DNA from: Lachnospiraceae bacterium UBA2860
GTDB taxonomy: Bacteria; Bacillota; Clostridia; Lachnospirales; Lachnospiraceae
Reading direction: 5' to 3'
Assembly (NCBI GenBank): GCA_002350625.1
Contig: DEFE01000007.1
Location: 1 to 23,386, forward strand
DNA length: 23,386 nucleotides
Below the pieces are notes generated by a model. The model ran no database searches. It was not told the origin of the DNA and saw only the letters and a list, made by a program, of their open reading frames with translations. Every line of letters begins with the position of its first letter. The stretch's first letter is position 1. Of this stretch, positions 1 through 7,135 are shown one piece after another. Position numbers and translations under genes: made by a program.

Positions 1-10
1 ACCTCTCCGT

Positions 11-256
11 CTACTCGATTGAGTTCACGAAAAGTTCATCACAGGCGATGTCAATATCGTCATTCCATACAATTCCGTAACCGCCGGTATCGACTGAAGC
101 GGAATAATACAGTTCGGGATGTGACTTTAGTGGTGCAAACATAGGATATTTGTCAAAAAGGGATTTCATATCGTAATGCTTAGTTACACCTTCGGAGAAC
201 TGTACACTTAATATGAAATCTGGTAACGGAGTAACACCTTTAATCTTATGAAACAT
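11..256 (-). CDS. DUF2442 family small protein
   Basis: An 81-residue protein that reads as a complete DUF2442 domain. The hallmark is the C-terminal block GGYGIVWNDDIDIACDEL at about residues 57-74, preceded by the YDMKSLFDKYPMFAPLK segment typical of the family. The start at 256 is chosen because a perfect AAGGAGG (263-269) lies six bases upstream; an in-frame start at 310 would add 18 residues unlike the family. The biochemical function is unknown. In many genomes DUF2442 genes pair with a DUF4160 gene, a two-gene arrangement often suspected to be toxin-antitoxin-like. No DUF4160 gene is visible here, though one could lie beyond the window edge. The gene is on the same strand as, and 121 bp downstream of, the DUF2804 gene. 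No terminator is evident between them, so co-transcription is possible. Confidence 0.85.
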   Translation of the reverse strand: MFHKIKGVTPLPDFILSVQFSEGVTKHYDMKSLFDKYPMFAPLKSHPELYYSASVDTGGYGIVWNDDIDIACDELFVNSIE

Positions 257-377
257 AAGATACCTCCTTACTCGAGGGGCTTGAGAGAACGGAACTCCTG
301 ACTGTTCCAAATAGTCATGAGATCCTCATCGTGATTAATACAAGGGCGTATAATACGAGAAAAATAGTTATCCGAAA

Positions 378-1403
378 TCAATATCTGTTATGTACTTTCT
401 CCGCAAAGCATAAGACATCTTTGAGGTTGACCGATGTGCCATCGTCCAGAACAGCTGTGCCACTCATTTTTCCGAATACCTGATGCTGATCAGAGACGAT
501 TACCTTGAAATCAAGGTTCGCGGCCCTGTCAAGGATCGGGAGGAAATCCATTTCAAATCTGCCATCGGAGGATGTGAATTTCCACGGATCCAGATAGCTG
601 CTTTTGGGAATATGGAATGTAACATCGGAAAGCTTGTGAGCTTTCCCGTTGTAGAAGAGTACATTCTCGGTTGCGGCTGAAGTATTGCCGAAGCCGTATC
701 CGATGTTAAAGCCGAAGGCATTTCCGTTGATGTTCGTGTTGCCGGATCCCCAGAACCAGGTGTTGTCATAGGTCCATACGCCCCGGCCCCAGTCGAGTGT
801 CCCAAAGTCGGAGGCGGGATGAAACGAATAGTGCTGATCACCAAGGATCACAGTTCCGGAAGCGCGCATGCAGTTGATCTTCTGGTTGTAGTAGAATGCG
901 TGCTTCTGATCCCATGGGGTGGCGATGACAAGCGAATCCATATCCGGCTGCTGAAGAGAAATGTCGCATTTGAATGACTTTCCTTCGTGGAAATTTCGGA
1001 AAACGCATTGAATGCGGCGGGTTCCGTTTCCGGCAGTAAAACGCATATGCAGACGCTTGTTTTTGAATTCCGTGATTCCTGCATCGGAGTTTTGGGGAAG
1101 GTTCAGTTTGCCCATGGGAAACGCGTTGAGGACAGTTTCGGTGTGCTCCCAGGAAGTATCGTCAAAACAGAGAAAGGAAGCGGACTGAAGTCCGATATAT
1201 CCATCGTCAGAGATGGTGAAGGCGACGCCAAAGCGGTCGCTTAGAATCAGATAATAGTCCCATTCTTTGATTCTCCACTTTGGGGCTTTGACCATGGAGC
1301 GGTCGTATTGCTGCACCATGCGGCGCGACCAACCGGGCTCTCTGAGTTCGCCATGTTCGTCGAGGAGGTATTGGACGTTGGTCACTTCGTGATTTCGGCT
1401 CAT
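378..1403 (-). CDS. DUF2804 domain-containing protein
   Basis: A 341-residue protein matching the DUF2804 family along its full length. Visible hallmarks are the N-terminal GELREPGWSRRMVQQYDR (about residues 18-35), then KEWDYYLILSDRFGVAFTISDDGYIG, and the Trp/Gly-rich core with DWGRGVWTYDNTWFWGSG and GFNIGYGFGN (about residues 203-240). There is no signal peptide and no obvious membrane segment, so it is probably cytoplasmic. The family has no established biochemical function that I can state; the beta-rich, aromatic core would suit a lipocalin-like or hydrolase-like fold, but that is inference. The start has a GGAG-type ribosome binding site (1410-1413) at good spacing. The IS21 element inserted about 140 bp upstream of this start, between it and any distal promoter. 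Confidence 0.85.
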   Translation of the reverse strand: MSRNHEVTNVQYLLDEHGELREPGWSRRMVQQYDRSMVKAPKWRIKEWDYYLILSDRFGVAFTISDDGYIGLQSASFLCFDDTSWEHTETVLNAFPMGKLNLPQNSDAGITEFKNKRLHMRFTAGNGTRRIQCVFRNFHEGKSFKCDISLQQPDMDSLVIATPWDQKHAFYYNQKINCMRASGTVILGDQHYSFHPASDFGTLDWGRGVWTYDNTWFWGSGNTNINGNAFGFNIGYGFGNTSAATENVLFYNGKAHKLSDVTFHIPKSSYLDPWKFTSSDGRFEMDFLPILDRAANLDFKVIVSDQHQVFGKMSGTAVLDDGTSVNLKDVLCFAEKVHNRY

Positions 1404-1545
1404 AAGGGGACTCCTGTTTTGGGATTAGCGGATCTACAGGTGCGCTCTGACAAACTTCGTGTGAAAGGATTACGCTGAACTTTCAACGAGTCCACCACTT
1501 GTTTCGCTGAAGCCTCAGATAAGTCTATTTAGTGCACAATAAAAA

Positions 1546-1605
1546 TGTAGAAAGTTGCATCTCGTTTTTGTAGGTCCTTGCAGCTACATTTTGTAGGTAG
1601 TTGCA
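1546..1605 (+). repeat. IS21 left end: three 14-bp repeats, 23-bp period
   Basis: Three copies start at 1546, 1569 and 1592: TGTAGAAAGTTGCA, TGTAGGTCCTTGCA and TGTAGGTAGTTGCA. The outermost copy diverges in its middle (GAAAG in place of GGTNN) in the same way at both ends of the element, suggesting a distinct role for the terminal site. The 23-bp period is about two helical turns, which would place bound transposase subunits on one face of the DNA. Confidence 0.85.
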
Positions 1606-1701
1606 GAAGGATTACAGTGATCCATTGCAGGTTCTTTTCTTAATCACTTATCCTTGAAGTGTAGTTCCCCAACTAACACTAAAAGGAAGGAAGAAAGGAG
1701 A

Positions 1702-3228
1702 ATGACTACAATGGATCAGGTTCATCTTATCAGACTGTATTACTATGGACAATCCAAATCCCTGTCCGAGATCAGCCGTATCATGGGGTTGGATTGGCGT
1801 ACTGTTCGCAAATACGTGGACCAGGAGGATTTTAACCCTCCAAGACCAAAGCTGGAGTCAGAAATGCAATTCTGTCCAAAGCTTGACCCGTATAAGCCTC
1901 TGATCGACCAGTGGCTGTCCGATGACAAGAAGGCACCTCGTAAGCAACGTCATACAGCAAAGCGTGTCTTCAGACGTCTGACAAAGGAGGTTGACGGGTT
2001 TGACTGTTCCTATCGCCTGGTAGCAGAATACGTATCTGCCAGGAAGAAGGAACTGAACCTTTCCAGACAGGAAGGATACATTCCACTGAACCATTGTGCC
2101 GGTGAGGCGCAGGGTGACTTCGGTACGGCAACGTTCTTTGAAAACGGAAAAGAAATGACCGGGAAATACTTTGTCCTCTCTTTCCCTTATAGCAATGCCG
2201 GCTATCCGCAGCTCCATTATGGGGAGAACCTGGAGTGCCTCCTGGAATCGATGGATGCCATCTTCCGGCATATCGGCGGCGTACCTTCTGAGATCTGGTT
2301 TGACAATACATCCACTATTGTCCAGAAGATCCTCAAGGACGGCGGTCGGGAGACTACGGAAAAGTTCAACCGCTTTGCGGATCATTATGGATTCCGCTCT
2401 GTTTTCTGCAACCCCGATTCCGGCAACGAGAAGGGGAACGTTGAAAACAAGGTGGGGTATTCGCGCAGGAACTACATGGTGCCCGTTCCTCACTTTGTTC
2501 GTCTTGAAGACTACAATAAACAGCTGCTCAAGGACTTCGATGAGGATCTGGATCGTGAACACTATAGGAAGAATGCAGATCTTTCCGATCTTTTTGAAGA
2601 AGACCGAAAAGCACTTCTTCCTCTTCCCAGGGTACCGTTTGATCTCCGTGGCCGCAAAACGGCTGTCACAAACGGTTGGGGTAAGTTTTCACTGGACAAA
2701 GGAAAGCACATATACTCCGTTTCTCCGGATTACGCTAACCAGTCTGTGAATCTGTATCTGACATCCACAACGGTAACTGTCCTTGACGGCGATTTCCATG
2801 AGATCGTGACCCACAGGCGTCTGTATGGAGATCAGGTACAAGAGAGTATGGAGTGGCTGCCGTACTTGAAGGCAATTGCCAGAAAGCCCCGTTCGCTGCG
2901 CAACAGTGGTATCTATGACATGATGCCGGGAAACATGCGGCGCTACATGGACAGCTGCGTGAACAGTGACCGGGGGCGGATTCTTAAGGTGCTCTCTGAG
3001 CTTACGGAGCGTACCGGATTCGACAGTGCACTGCAGACCGTCAACCAGGCAATCCTATATCAGGCAAATGACCCGGACAGCCTGAAGAATCTTTATCGCA
3101 GACTATATATGGATGTTCCGGCCCTGCCGCCGATACATGGAAGCAACATCCCGGAAGTTGTCATGATCCGTCCAAATCTGGACCAGTACGACGTTCTCCT
3201 GAAGGGAGGTGCCGCACATGAAGGATGA
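1702..3228 (+). CDS. istA: IS21 transposase IstA
   Basis: A 508-residue DDE transposase that, with IstB, cuts and joins the element's ends. The N-terminus is a helix-turn-helix (QVHLIRLYYYGQSKSLSEISRIMGLDWRTVRKYV, about residues 5-38). The retroviral-integrase-like core follows, with candidate catalytic residues D139 (in GDFG), D201 (in EIWFDN) and E248 (in EKGNVENKVG). The length is normal for the family and the frame is open throughout, so it is probably functional. Two starts are possible: ATG 1702 (used here), or ATG 1711, which is better spaced from AAAGGAG at 1694-1700. The stop overlaps istB by 11 bp, the usual IS21 arrangement for translational coupling. Confidence 0.95.
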   Translation: MTTMDQVHLIRLYYYGQSKSLSEISRIMGLDWRTVRKYVDQEDFNPPRPKLESEMQFCPKLDPYKPLIDQWLSDDKKAPRKQRHTAKRVFRRLTKEVDGFDCSYRLVAEYVSARKKELNLSRQEGYIPLNHCAGEAQGDFGTATFFENGKEMTGKYFVLSFPYSNAGYPQLHYGENLECLLESMDAIFRHIGGVPSEIWFDNTSTIVQKILKDGGRETTEKFNRFADHYGFRSVFCNPDSGNEKGNVENKVGYSRRNYMVPVPHFVRLEDYNKQLLKDFDEDLDREHYRKNADLSDLFEEDRKALLPLPRVPFDLRGRKTAVTNGWGKFSLDKGKHIYSVSPDYANQSVNLYLTSTTVTVLDGDFHEIVTHRRLYGDQVQESMEWLPYLKAIARKPRSLRNSGIYDMMPGNMRRYMDSCVNSDRGRILKVLSELTERTGFDSALQTVNQAILYQANDPDSLKNLYRRLYMDVPALPPIHGSNIPEVVMIRPNLDQYDVLLKGGAAHEG

Positions 3229-4000
3229 CCGAAGAGATCAACTTGTGAAGTGCTGTAAACGGCTCCGCATAGGGGCGAGCCTGGCAGATCGCGCACTTGC
3301 CTGTAACGACAACGAAAAGATCCAGTTTCTGCTGACGCTCCTCAGCGATGAGATCGCTTTCCGTAAAGAGAAGCGAATCAACCAGATGATCGCACAGGCG
3401 CACTTTCCAAGGATCGAGAGTTTCGAACATTTCGAATCCAGTGAGGTTGAACTGCCAAAAAACCTGACGATCTCTGACCTGCATGACTTGAAGTTTATTG
3501 ACGAACGTAAAAACCTTATCATGTATGGCGCAACCGGGACAGGGAAGACCATGCTGTCTATCTGTATCGGATTGACGGCCTGCAGGCAGGGAATTCCCGT
3601 TCAGTTTTTCCGTACTGCAGCGCTTGTGAACAAGCTCTCTGAAGCACGTGAAAAGAAGAAGCTGGACGCGTTTCTTGAAAAGCTTAACGAAGCAGTGATC
3701 CTGATCATTGATGAATTCGGCTATGTCCCTTATGACAGAACCGGTACACAGCTCCTTTTTGAATACCTTTCACAGCGTCATGAAGACCCGACAAAGGTAA
3801 TCATCGTTACGACCAACCTGGAATTCTCTGCCTGGGCAAATGTCGTGTATGATGCTGATATGGCATCTGCTCTGATCGGACGGCTTGTTCACCGGTGTTA
3901 CCTCCTTCTTTTCCCAGGCGGCAACTACCGTCTCCGGGAATCGAGCATCAACGAACTGTATCAGTCGATGACTGCGAAATCCGGAAAGGAGGCAGGATGA
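3218..4000 (+). CDS. istB: IS21 transposition helper ATPase IstB
   Basis: A 260-residue AAA+ ATPase of the IstB/DnaC type, which remodels target DNA and delivers it to IstA. Walker A is GATGTGKT (about residues 105-112) and Walker B is VILIIDEFGY (about 162-171). A downstream IIVTTNLEFSAW matches the sensor-1 region, and a late arginine in ALIGRLVHRC fits the arginine-finger area. The ATG at 3218 is preferred over the GTG at 3209 because GGGAGGT (3204-3210) sits seven bases upstream of it. The gene overlaps the istA stop by 11 bp and ends just before the third gene of the element. It is full length with no frameshift. Confidence 0.95.
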   Translation: MKDDRRDQLVKCCKRLRIGASLADRALACNDNEKIQFLLTLLSDEIAFRKEKRINQMIAQAHFPRIESFEHFESSEVELPKNLTISDLHDLKFIDERKNLIMYGATGTGKTMLSICIGLTACRQGIPVQFFRTAALVNKLSEAREKKKLDAFLEKLNEAVILIIDEFGYVPYDRTGTQLLFEYLSQRHEDPTKVIIVTTNLEFSAWANVVYDADMASALIGRLVHRCYLLLFPGGNYRLRESSINELYQSMTAKSGKEAG

Positions 4001-4001
4001 C

Positions 4002-4481
4002 ATGAAAACTGATCAGAGAGCAACCAGAGGCCTGCAGTTTGAAGAAGTTGAAAACGAAGCCAGCATCCCTGTCACCGCGCCGTATATTGATAATGGCTGT
4101 CCGCAGCATAGAGAAGATAATTGTCCCGGGTGCCCTGGTTTGGGAGATGTCATGTACCTGATCGACTGTCTGGTGAAGGATATCAGGGAACTCGAGGCTG
4201 CCGTAGTCTGGACGAGATATGAGCTCAGCGGTTATCTTCCGGATTATGAGCAGATGCTGATGAGGACCGATATTGTCAGCGGGCTTGCCGGAAGATATCA
4301 GGCCAATCCGGTGTACCAGATATACATGAAGTATGCCGGAGAAGATCCACTGGAATCCGAAGAGCAGGTCCGCAGGATTCTTGGGCTCGCCCACATGCAG
4401 TGTACTATATTTGACGAGGAAGAGGATTCCGATCCAGGTGATAATTATTCAGTTTTCAATGACCCATTCACTGATCAATAA
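4002..4481 (+). CDS. Unrecognised third gene carried inside the IS21 element
   Basis: A 159-residue protein I do not recognise. Its ATG lies one base after the istB stop, with GGAAAGGAGG (3982-3991) as ribosome binding site, so it is translated as part of the transposase operon and lies inside the right-end repeats. It has a cysteine-rich N-terminal segment (C33, H36, C41, C44 in CPQHREDNCPGCP) that could bind zinc. A predicted helical middle follows (MYLIDCLVKDIRELEAAVVWTRYELSGYLPDYEQM), and the tail is very acidic (DEEEDSDPGD). There is no signal peptide or membrane segment. A role in regulating transposition or in target choice is possible, but nothing in the sequence shows it. Confidence 0.75.
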   Translation: MKTDQRATRGLQFEEVENEASIPVTAPYIDNGCPQHREDNCPGCPGLGDVMYLIDCLVKDIRELEAAVVWTRYELSGYLPDYEQMLMRTDIVSGLAGRYQANPVYQIYMKYAGEDPLESEEQVRRILGLAHMQCTIFDEEEDSDPGDNYSVFNDPFTDQ

Positions 4482-4515
4482 TCAGTGAAACGAAACCGTT
4501 AACAGAGCCTGCGAT

Positions 4516-4552
4516 GCTTTCGACAGTCAGGAGTCATCCTCCTGTCGGAAGC
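4516..4552. other. Stem-loop between third IS gene and IS right end
   Basis: GCTTTCGACAG (4516-4526) pairs with CTGTCGGAAGC (4542-4552), with one G-T pair in 11. Inside it AGGA (4529-4532) can pair with TCCT (4537-4540). No T-run follows on either strand, so it does not look like an intrinsic terminator. It lies just inside the first right-end repeat. Confidence 0.55.
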
Positions 4553-4556
4553 GTCC

Positions 4557-4616
4557 TGCAACAACCTACAAAATGTACATGCAACAACCTACATTTTTAA
4601 CTTGCAACTTTCTGGA
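4557..4616 (-). repeat. IS21 right end: three 14-bp repeats, 23-bp period
   Basis: Inverted counterparts of the left-end repeats start at 4557, 4580 and 4603. Read on the minus strand, the outermost copy is TCCAGAAAGTTGCA, matching the left terminal copy except at its second and third bases. The same 23-bp spacing supports a matched pair of transposase-binding ends and so an intact element. Confidence 0.85.
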
Positions 4617-4712
4617 AAAGATGCTTGCAAAAAACAGATAAGTCAGAGCTATCGACTATGCAGGGGAGAAGCTGGTATCGGCATGCATTCTGGATTTGAT
4701 GCAAATCGTTTC

Positions 4713-4744
4713 AAAAAAATAGAGCGACGGCATAAGCCGCTGCC
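4713..4744 (-). terminator. Probable intrinsic terminator of the Abi_2 gene
   Basis: Read on the minus strand, a GC-rich hairpin (AGCGGC, TTAT loop, GCCGTCGCT) is followed by CTATTTTTTT. The stem is short and imperfect (about five pairs plus a bulge), but the T-run is good and it lies about 65 bp past the stop at 4810. The rest of the gap between the IS end and this gene (4617-4809) contains no gene or other signal that I can see. Confidence 0.5.
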
Positions 4745-4809
4745 CTTACAAAGCCGAAGCTTTTCTTGATGTATTTATTCTAGAGCGATATCCGGATCCT
4801 GTCAATATT

Positions 4810-5790
4810 CTAATAATGAATTGAATCGACAATTCTTTTGAAAAAGTCATATGTGGATGCTAGCAGCTGGTTATTGATGAAGTATTCCTTGTTCTTCGGA
4901 ATCCGTTCATTTATCAATTTATTAAGAGCATCTAATCGCATAGTACGGGTATTCTTGCTAGTGACGAGTCTGTCGTAGACATACAATAAGTGAACAATTT
5001 GATTAATGCGAGGATTGGATAATTTCTTTTCTCTGCTCGTTTTTGATATGCCAGCATTTATAACGAAACTTGTAATAAAGGGAGGAGCCACGGACTTTGA
5101 AGGTGACCCCGGAACTGGTTTAAGGTCATTGATGATTGCGTTGCCATGTGCGCAAGCATTTCTGAGTTGTCTCACACGATCAATGCTTTGAATGTCTATA
5201 GGCAAAACCCATCCGGTTCTATCTACATAAAAAACTATAAGATCCTTCAAATCTCCAAAAGACATTAACTCAACATATGCCCATACCGGCATTTTGTCAG
5301 CATATTTTTTTGTCAATCCGCCACAATATGGATTTTTCTTGTTTTGATTTATTTTTCTATAGAAATCACCGGAACGCTTAGAGGCGTTTTCTGCACGAGC
5401 ACTCGAGCTTGGGTTGTTGCTGTCGAAGAGAAAGTCATCAATTACCTTATATCCATCTTCACCGTTCTCTATATTATCTTCAACCGCCTTAAGAAGAAGG
5501 ACTTTAAGAAAATGCTCTATATCAAGAGCCATCTCCAAAAGTAGATGCCGAATTTCAGTATCGAGTCTTGCTAATTCACGAAGGTAAGCAAATTCAAGAC
5601 GTTCATATTGTCCAGCCTTTGGGCCTGAGGTAAACTTTGTATAGTTCTTGCGATATGAAGTGAGCTTGAAGTAATTGTTGTGCTCAGATAAGTGTTTTCT
5701 GGCATCGTCTTGACTGATAATTGAGAATTCTACGCCTTTATCAACCAGATGTTGAACCAACTGATCGCTTGTAAGAATCGGTTTATTCAT
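4810..5790 (-). CDS. Abi_2 / AbiF-like HEPN abortive-infection protein
   Basis: A 326-residue protein of the Abi_2 (AbiD/AbiF) family, whose characterised members abort phage infection. The family-typical N-terminus is visible: QLVQHLVDKGVEFSII, then HNNYFKLTSYRKNY, then the helical LARLDTEIRHLLLEMALDIEHFLKVLLLK. R210 to H215 (RNACAH) is an R-x4-H motif as in HEPN ribonucleases, so RNA cleavage is a reasonable inference. No signal peptide is seen, so it should act in the cytoplasm. The start has GGAGGGGG a few bases upstream and its own promoter. It is a single-gene unit with no partner gene and lower GC than the cobalamin region, fitting a horizontally acquired defence gene beside an IS. A role against phage here is inferred, not shown. 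Confidence 0.85.
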   Translation of the reverse strand: MNKPILTSDQLVQHLVDKGVEFSIISQDDARKHLSEHNNYFKLTSYRKNYTKFTSGPKAGQYERLEFAYLRELARLDTEIRHLLLEMALDIEHFLKVLLLKAVEDNIENGEDGYKVIDDFLFDSNNPSSSARAENASKRSGDFYRKINQNKKNPYCGGLTKKYADKMPVWAYVELMSFGDLKDLIVFYVDRTGWVLPIDIQSIDRVRQLRNACAHGNAIINDLKPVPGSPSKSVAPPFITSFVINAGISKTSREKKLSNPRINQIVHLLYVYDRLVTSKNTRTMRLDALNKLINERIPKNKEYFINNQLLASTYDFFKRIVDSIHY

Positions 5791-5810
5791 GCTACCCCCT
5801 CCATTCCCAA

Positions 5811-5839
5811 AGTATATATCCGCAATATGGAATATACAA
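5811..5839 (-). promoter_or_regulatory. Candidate promoter of the Abi_2 gene
   Basis: On the minus strand TTGTAT (5834-5839), a 17-bp gap, and TATACT (5811-5816), which matches the -10 consensus at five of six positions. The -35 match is weak. The predicted transcript would start some 15 bases before the ATG at 5790, leaving just enough leader for the GGAGGGGG ribosome binding site. That leaves no room for a structured RNA on the mRNA leader. Confidence 0.45.
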
Positions 5840-5961
5840 CAATAAGTAGTGGAATCCTGCGTTTCCTTAAGCTTTGGTTAATACATCTCCGATGGCGGTT
5901 CTGGATTTGTCCGGAATAGAGCAGGTTTCTGATCTGTAGATTGCAGAAGAGGCGCAGGCAT

Positions 5962-6603
5962 TCAGTACTCCAGCAGGTCCTCCATCCGGCAGTGCAGGGA
6001 TTTGCTCAGCTGGAGCAGGGTAATGGCGGCAGCATTATTGATATCCCGCTGTCTCTGTTCAAAGAGCTGGATCTGACGGAGTGCTACACCGGAATCGGCG
6101 GCAAGCTCAGACTGGGACATTTCGCAGGTGATGCGTCTGGCTTTGAGCCGGGTGGTCGGATATGCATCCTTCATGAGAACATCCATGCGGTCGACAAACT
6201 GCCGGATATCCATCTCATGGTATACGGGATACATCCGGATTACCTCCGAAAACGGTACGGCAGACAGGATATCTATGAAGGAACGTCCGGAATGCCACTG
6301 GTAATATGCAAGCGCCCAGCCGGCCCAGAATTCCGGGGTTTTGTCCAGATACATGGCATCCTCGGTATCTGTGAAAGGAGTATGGGTCTCTGCAAGGACG
6401 ATACGGGCAAGATCACACCCGTTCATTCCGGCAACATATTTCGGATTCCCGGAGGCGAACTGTTTGGAGGCATCGGAGACAGCAAATGCTTTCCCGAACG
6501 CATCAGGATCGAGCCCCAGGGACACCACGGCAAAATCGACGGCATGGCCAAGGATGCTCTGTGCTCCTGAAATATATGATTCATCGTAAGCGTGAATCGC
6601 CAT
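5962..6603 (-). CDS. XRE-type helix-turn-helix protein, DUF3990 partner
   Basis: A 213-residue protein with a long N-terminal region (MAIHAYDESYISGAQSILGHAVDFAVV, then SGNPKYVAGMNGCDLARIVL) and a C-terminal helix-turn-helix (MSQSELAADSGVALRQIQLFEQRQRDI, about residues 163-189). From general knowledge, proteins with this layout sit directly after DUF3990 genes in many Lachnospiraceae, and the pair is toxin-antitoxin-like. The HTH suggests DNA binding and possible autoregulation. The start at 6603 has a GAGGGAGGG ribosome binding site and overlaps the end of the DUF3990 remnant by 23 bp, so the two were translationally coupled. The frame is intact although the upstream partner is truncated. No downstream terminator is evident before the Abi_2 gene. 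Confidence 0.8.
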   Translation of the reverse strand: MAIHAYDESYISGAQSILGHAVDFAVVSLGLDPDAFGKAFAVSDASKQFASGNPKYVAGMNGCDLARIVLAETHTPFTDTEDAMYLDKTPEFWAGWALAYYQWHSGRSFIDILSAVPFSEVIRMYPVYHEMDIRQFVDRMDVLMKDAYPTTRLKARRITCEMSQSELAADSGVALRQIQLFEQRQRDINNAAAITLLQLSKSLHCRMEDLLEY

Positions 6604-7104
6604 TTGTGATGCCCTCCCTCATGATGTCCAGCATGTACAGGCCATGGATCGTATCATCCGTTTTTTTGGCTTTCCAGTATTCACGGCGGGCATTCCGGTC
6701 CCTCATGGTTTTCTTCTCGTAGTAAATGGAGGCACTGGCAGGTTCGGCACCTGTGAAATGGATCCGGGTAAAGGACGTTTCACTTTTAAAAACGATTTGT
6801 TCTCCCGGCTTCCCAAGTCGCATTGCTTCAGAGAGCTTGGAGAGCGGGATCGCATTGGATACAAAATCCTGCGCGAAGGTGAAGTAGGAATCATCCGCCC
6901 GGTATCCGATGATCACATCATATGGCGTCGGGTCGACAAAGAAGTGTCTCTGCAGATAATCCTTCGCTTCCTCGGAAATGCTGCCGTTTTGCCAGTAGCT
7001 GCGGTAATGCGTCAGAACTGCCAGCCAGTTCAGAATATTGTATTCCATATCGCTACAGCGATAGTTTGTCAAGTTGCGGCAATTGTAAGCCGTCTCGCTC
7101 TTTT
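6581..7104 (-). pseudogene. DUF3990 gene remnant, 5' truncated
   Basis: The frame keeps about 165 residues that match the middle and C-terminus of DUF3990: EYNILNWLAVLTHYR, then PTPYDVIIGYRADDSYFTFAQDFV, then SEAMRLGKPGEQIVFKS, then the charged tail with YYEKKTMRDRNARREYW. DUF3990 proteins are thought to be ADP-ribosyltransferase-like and normally start with a conserved HGS/FGxGFYLT region. That region is missing here. Homology fades at about 7104, where the CAP gene's terminal hairpin begins. The frame stays open up to 7219, but that stretch is the CAP gene read in another frame. The first internal ATG (7048) lacks a ribosome binding site. An insertion or deletion joining CAP to a beheaded DUF3990 explains the layout; if the lost part was catalytic, toxin activity is gone. 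Confidence 0.7.
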
Positions 7105-7110
7105 CGTCAA

Positions 7111-7135
7111 ATATGGGGGCTGTCAGCCCCCATAT
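7111..7135. terminator. Perfect 11-bp hairpin over the CAP stop codon
   Basis: ATATGGGGGCT (7111-7121) and AGCCCCCATAT (7125-7135) form a perfect inverted repeat around a three-base loop. The TGA of the CAP gene lies at 7123-7125, within the loop and first pair. On the minus strand only TTT follows, so it is a weak-tailed terminator or an mRNA-stabilising 3' structure. It also marks the junction with the DUF3990 remnant. Confidence 0.6.

Larger units (their letters stand above)
1546..4616 (+). mobile_element. IS21-family insertion sequence, complete
   Basis: A roughly 3.07-kb element bounded by imperfect inverted ends. Each end carries three 14-bp repeats, consensus TGTAGGTNNTTGCA. They are at 1546-1559, 1569-1582 and 1592-1605 on the left, and inverted at 4557-4570, 4580-4593 and 4603-4616 on the right, with exactly 23 bp between repeat starts on both sides. 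Multiple repeats within the ends are known for IS21 and are presumed transposase binding sites. Inside are istA, istB and a third gene, all on the plus strand and tightly coupled. The exact outer base and the target duplication are uncertain; AAAA flanks both ends (1542-1545 and 4616-4619) but is too simple to be convincing. The element lies between genes and does not break a recognisable reading frame. The leader 1606-1701 carries no further gene. Confidence 0.9.

Noticed and set aside
1858..2562. A 234-codon minus-strand frame opposite istA
   Set aside because: The IstA frame carries the catalytic motifs; the antisense frame has no recognisable features.
1542..4619. AAAA as target-site duplication of the IS21 element
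   Set aside because: It is a four-base homopolymer in an A-rich stretch and the outer base of each end is not certain; not reported as a feature.
5791..5961. A structured RNA upstream of the Abi_2 gene
   Set aside because: The candidate promoter leaves a leader of only about 15 bases, and no strong stem was seen in the rest of the gap.
7044..7072. Promoter-like TTGACA-17-TATGGA on the minus strand in the DUF3990 remnant
   Set aside because: The -35 is perfect but the -10 box is poor and overlaps the only candidate ATG, within sequence that matches DUF3990 coding; probably chance.
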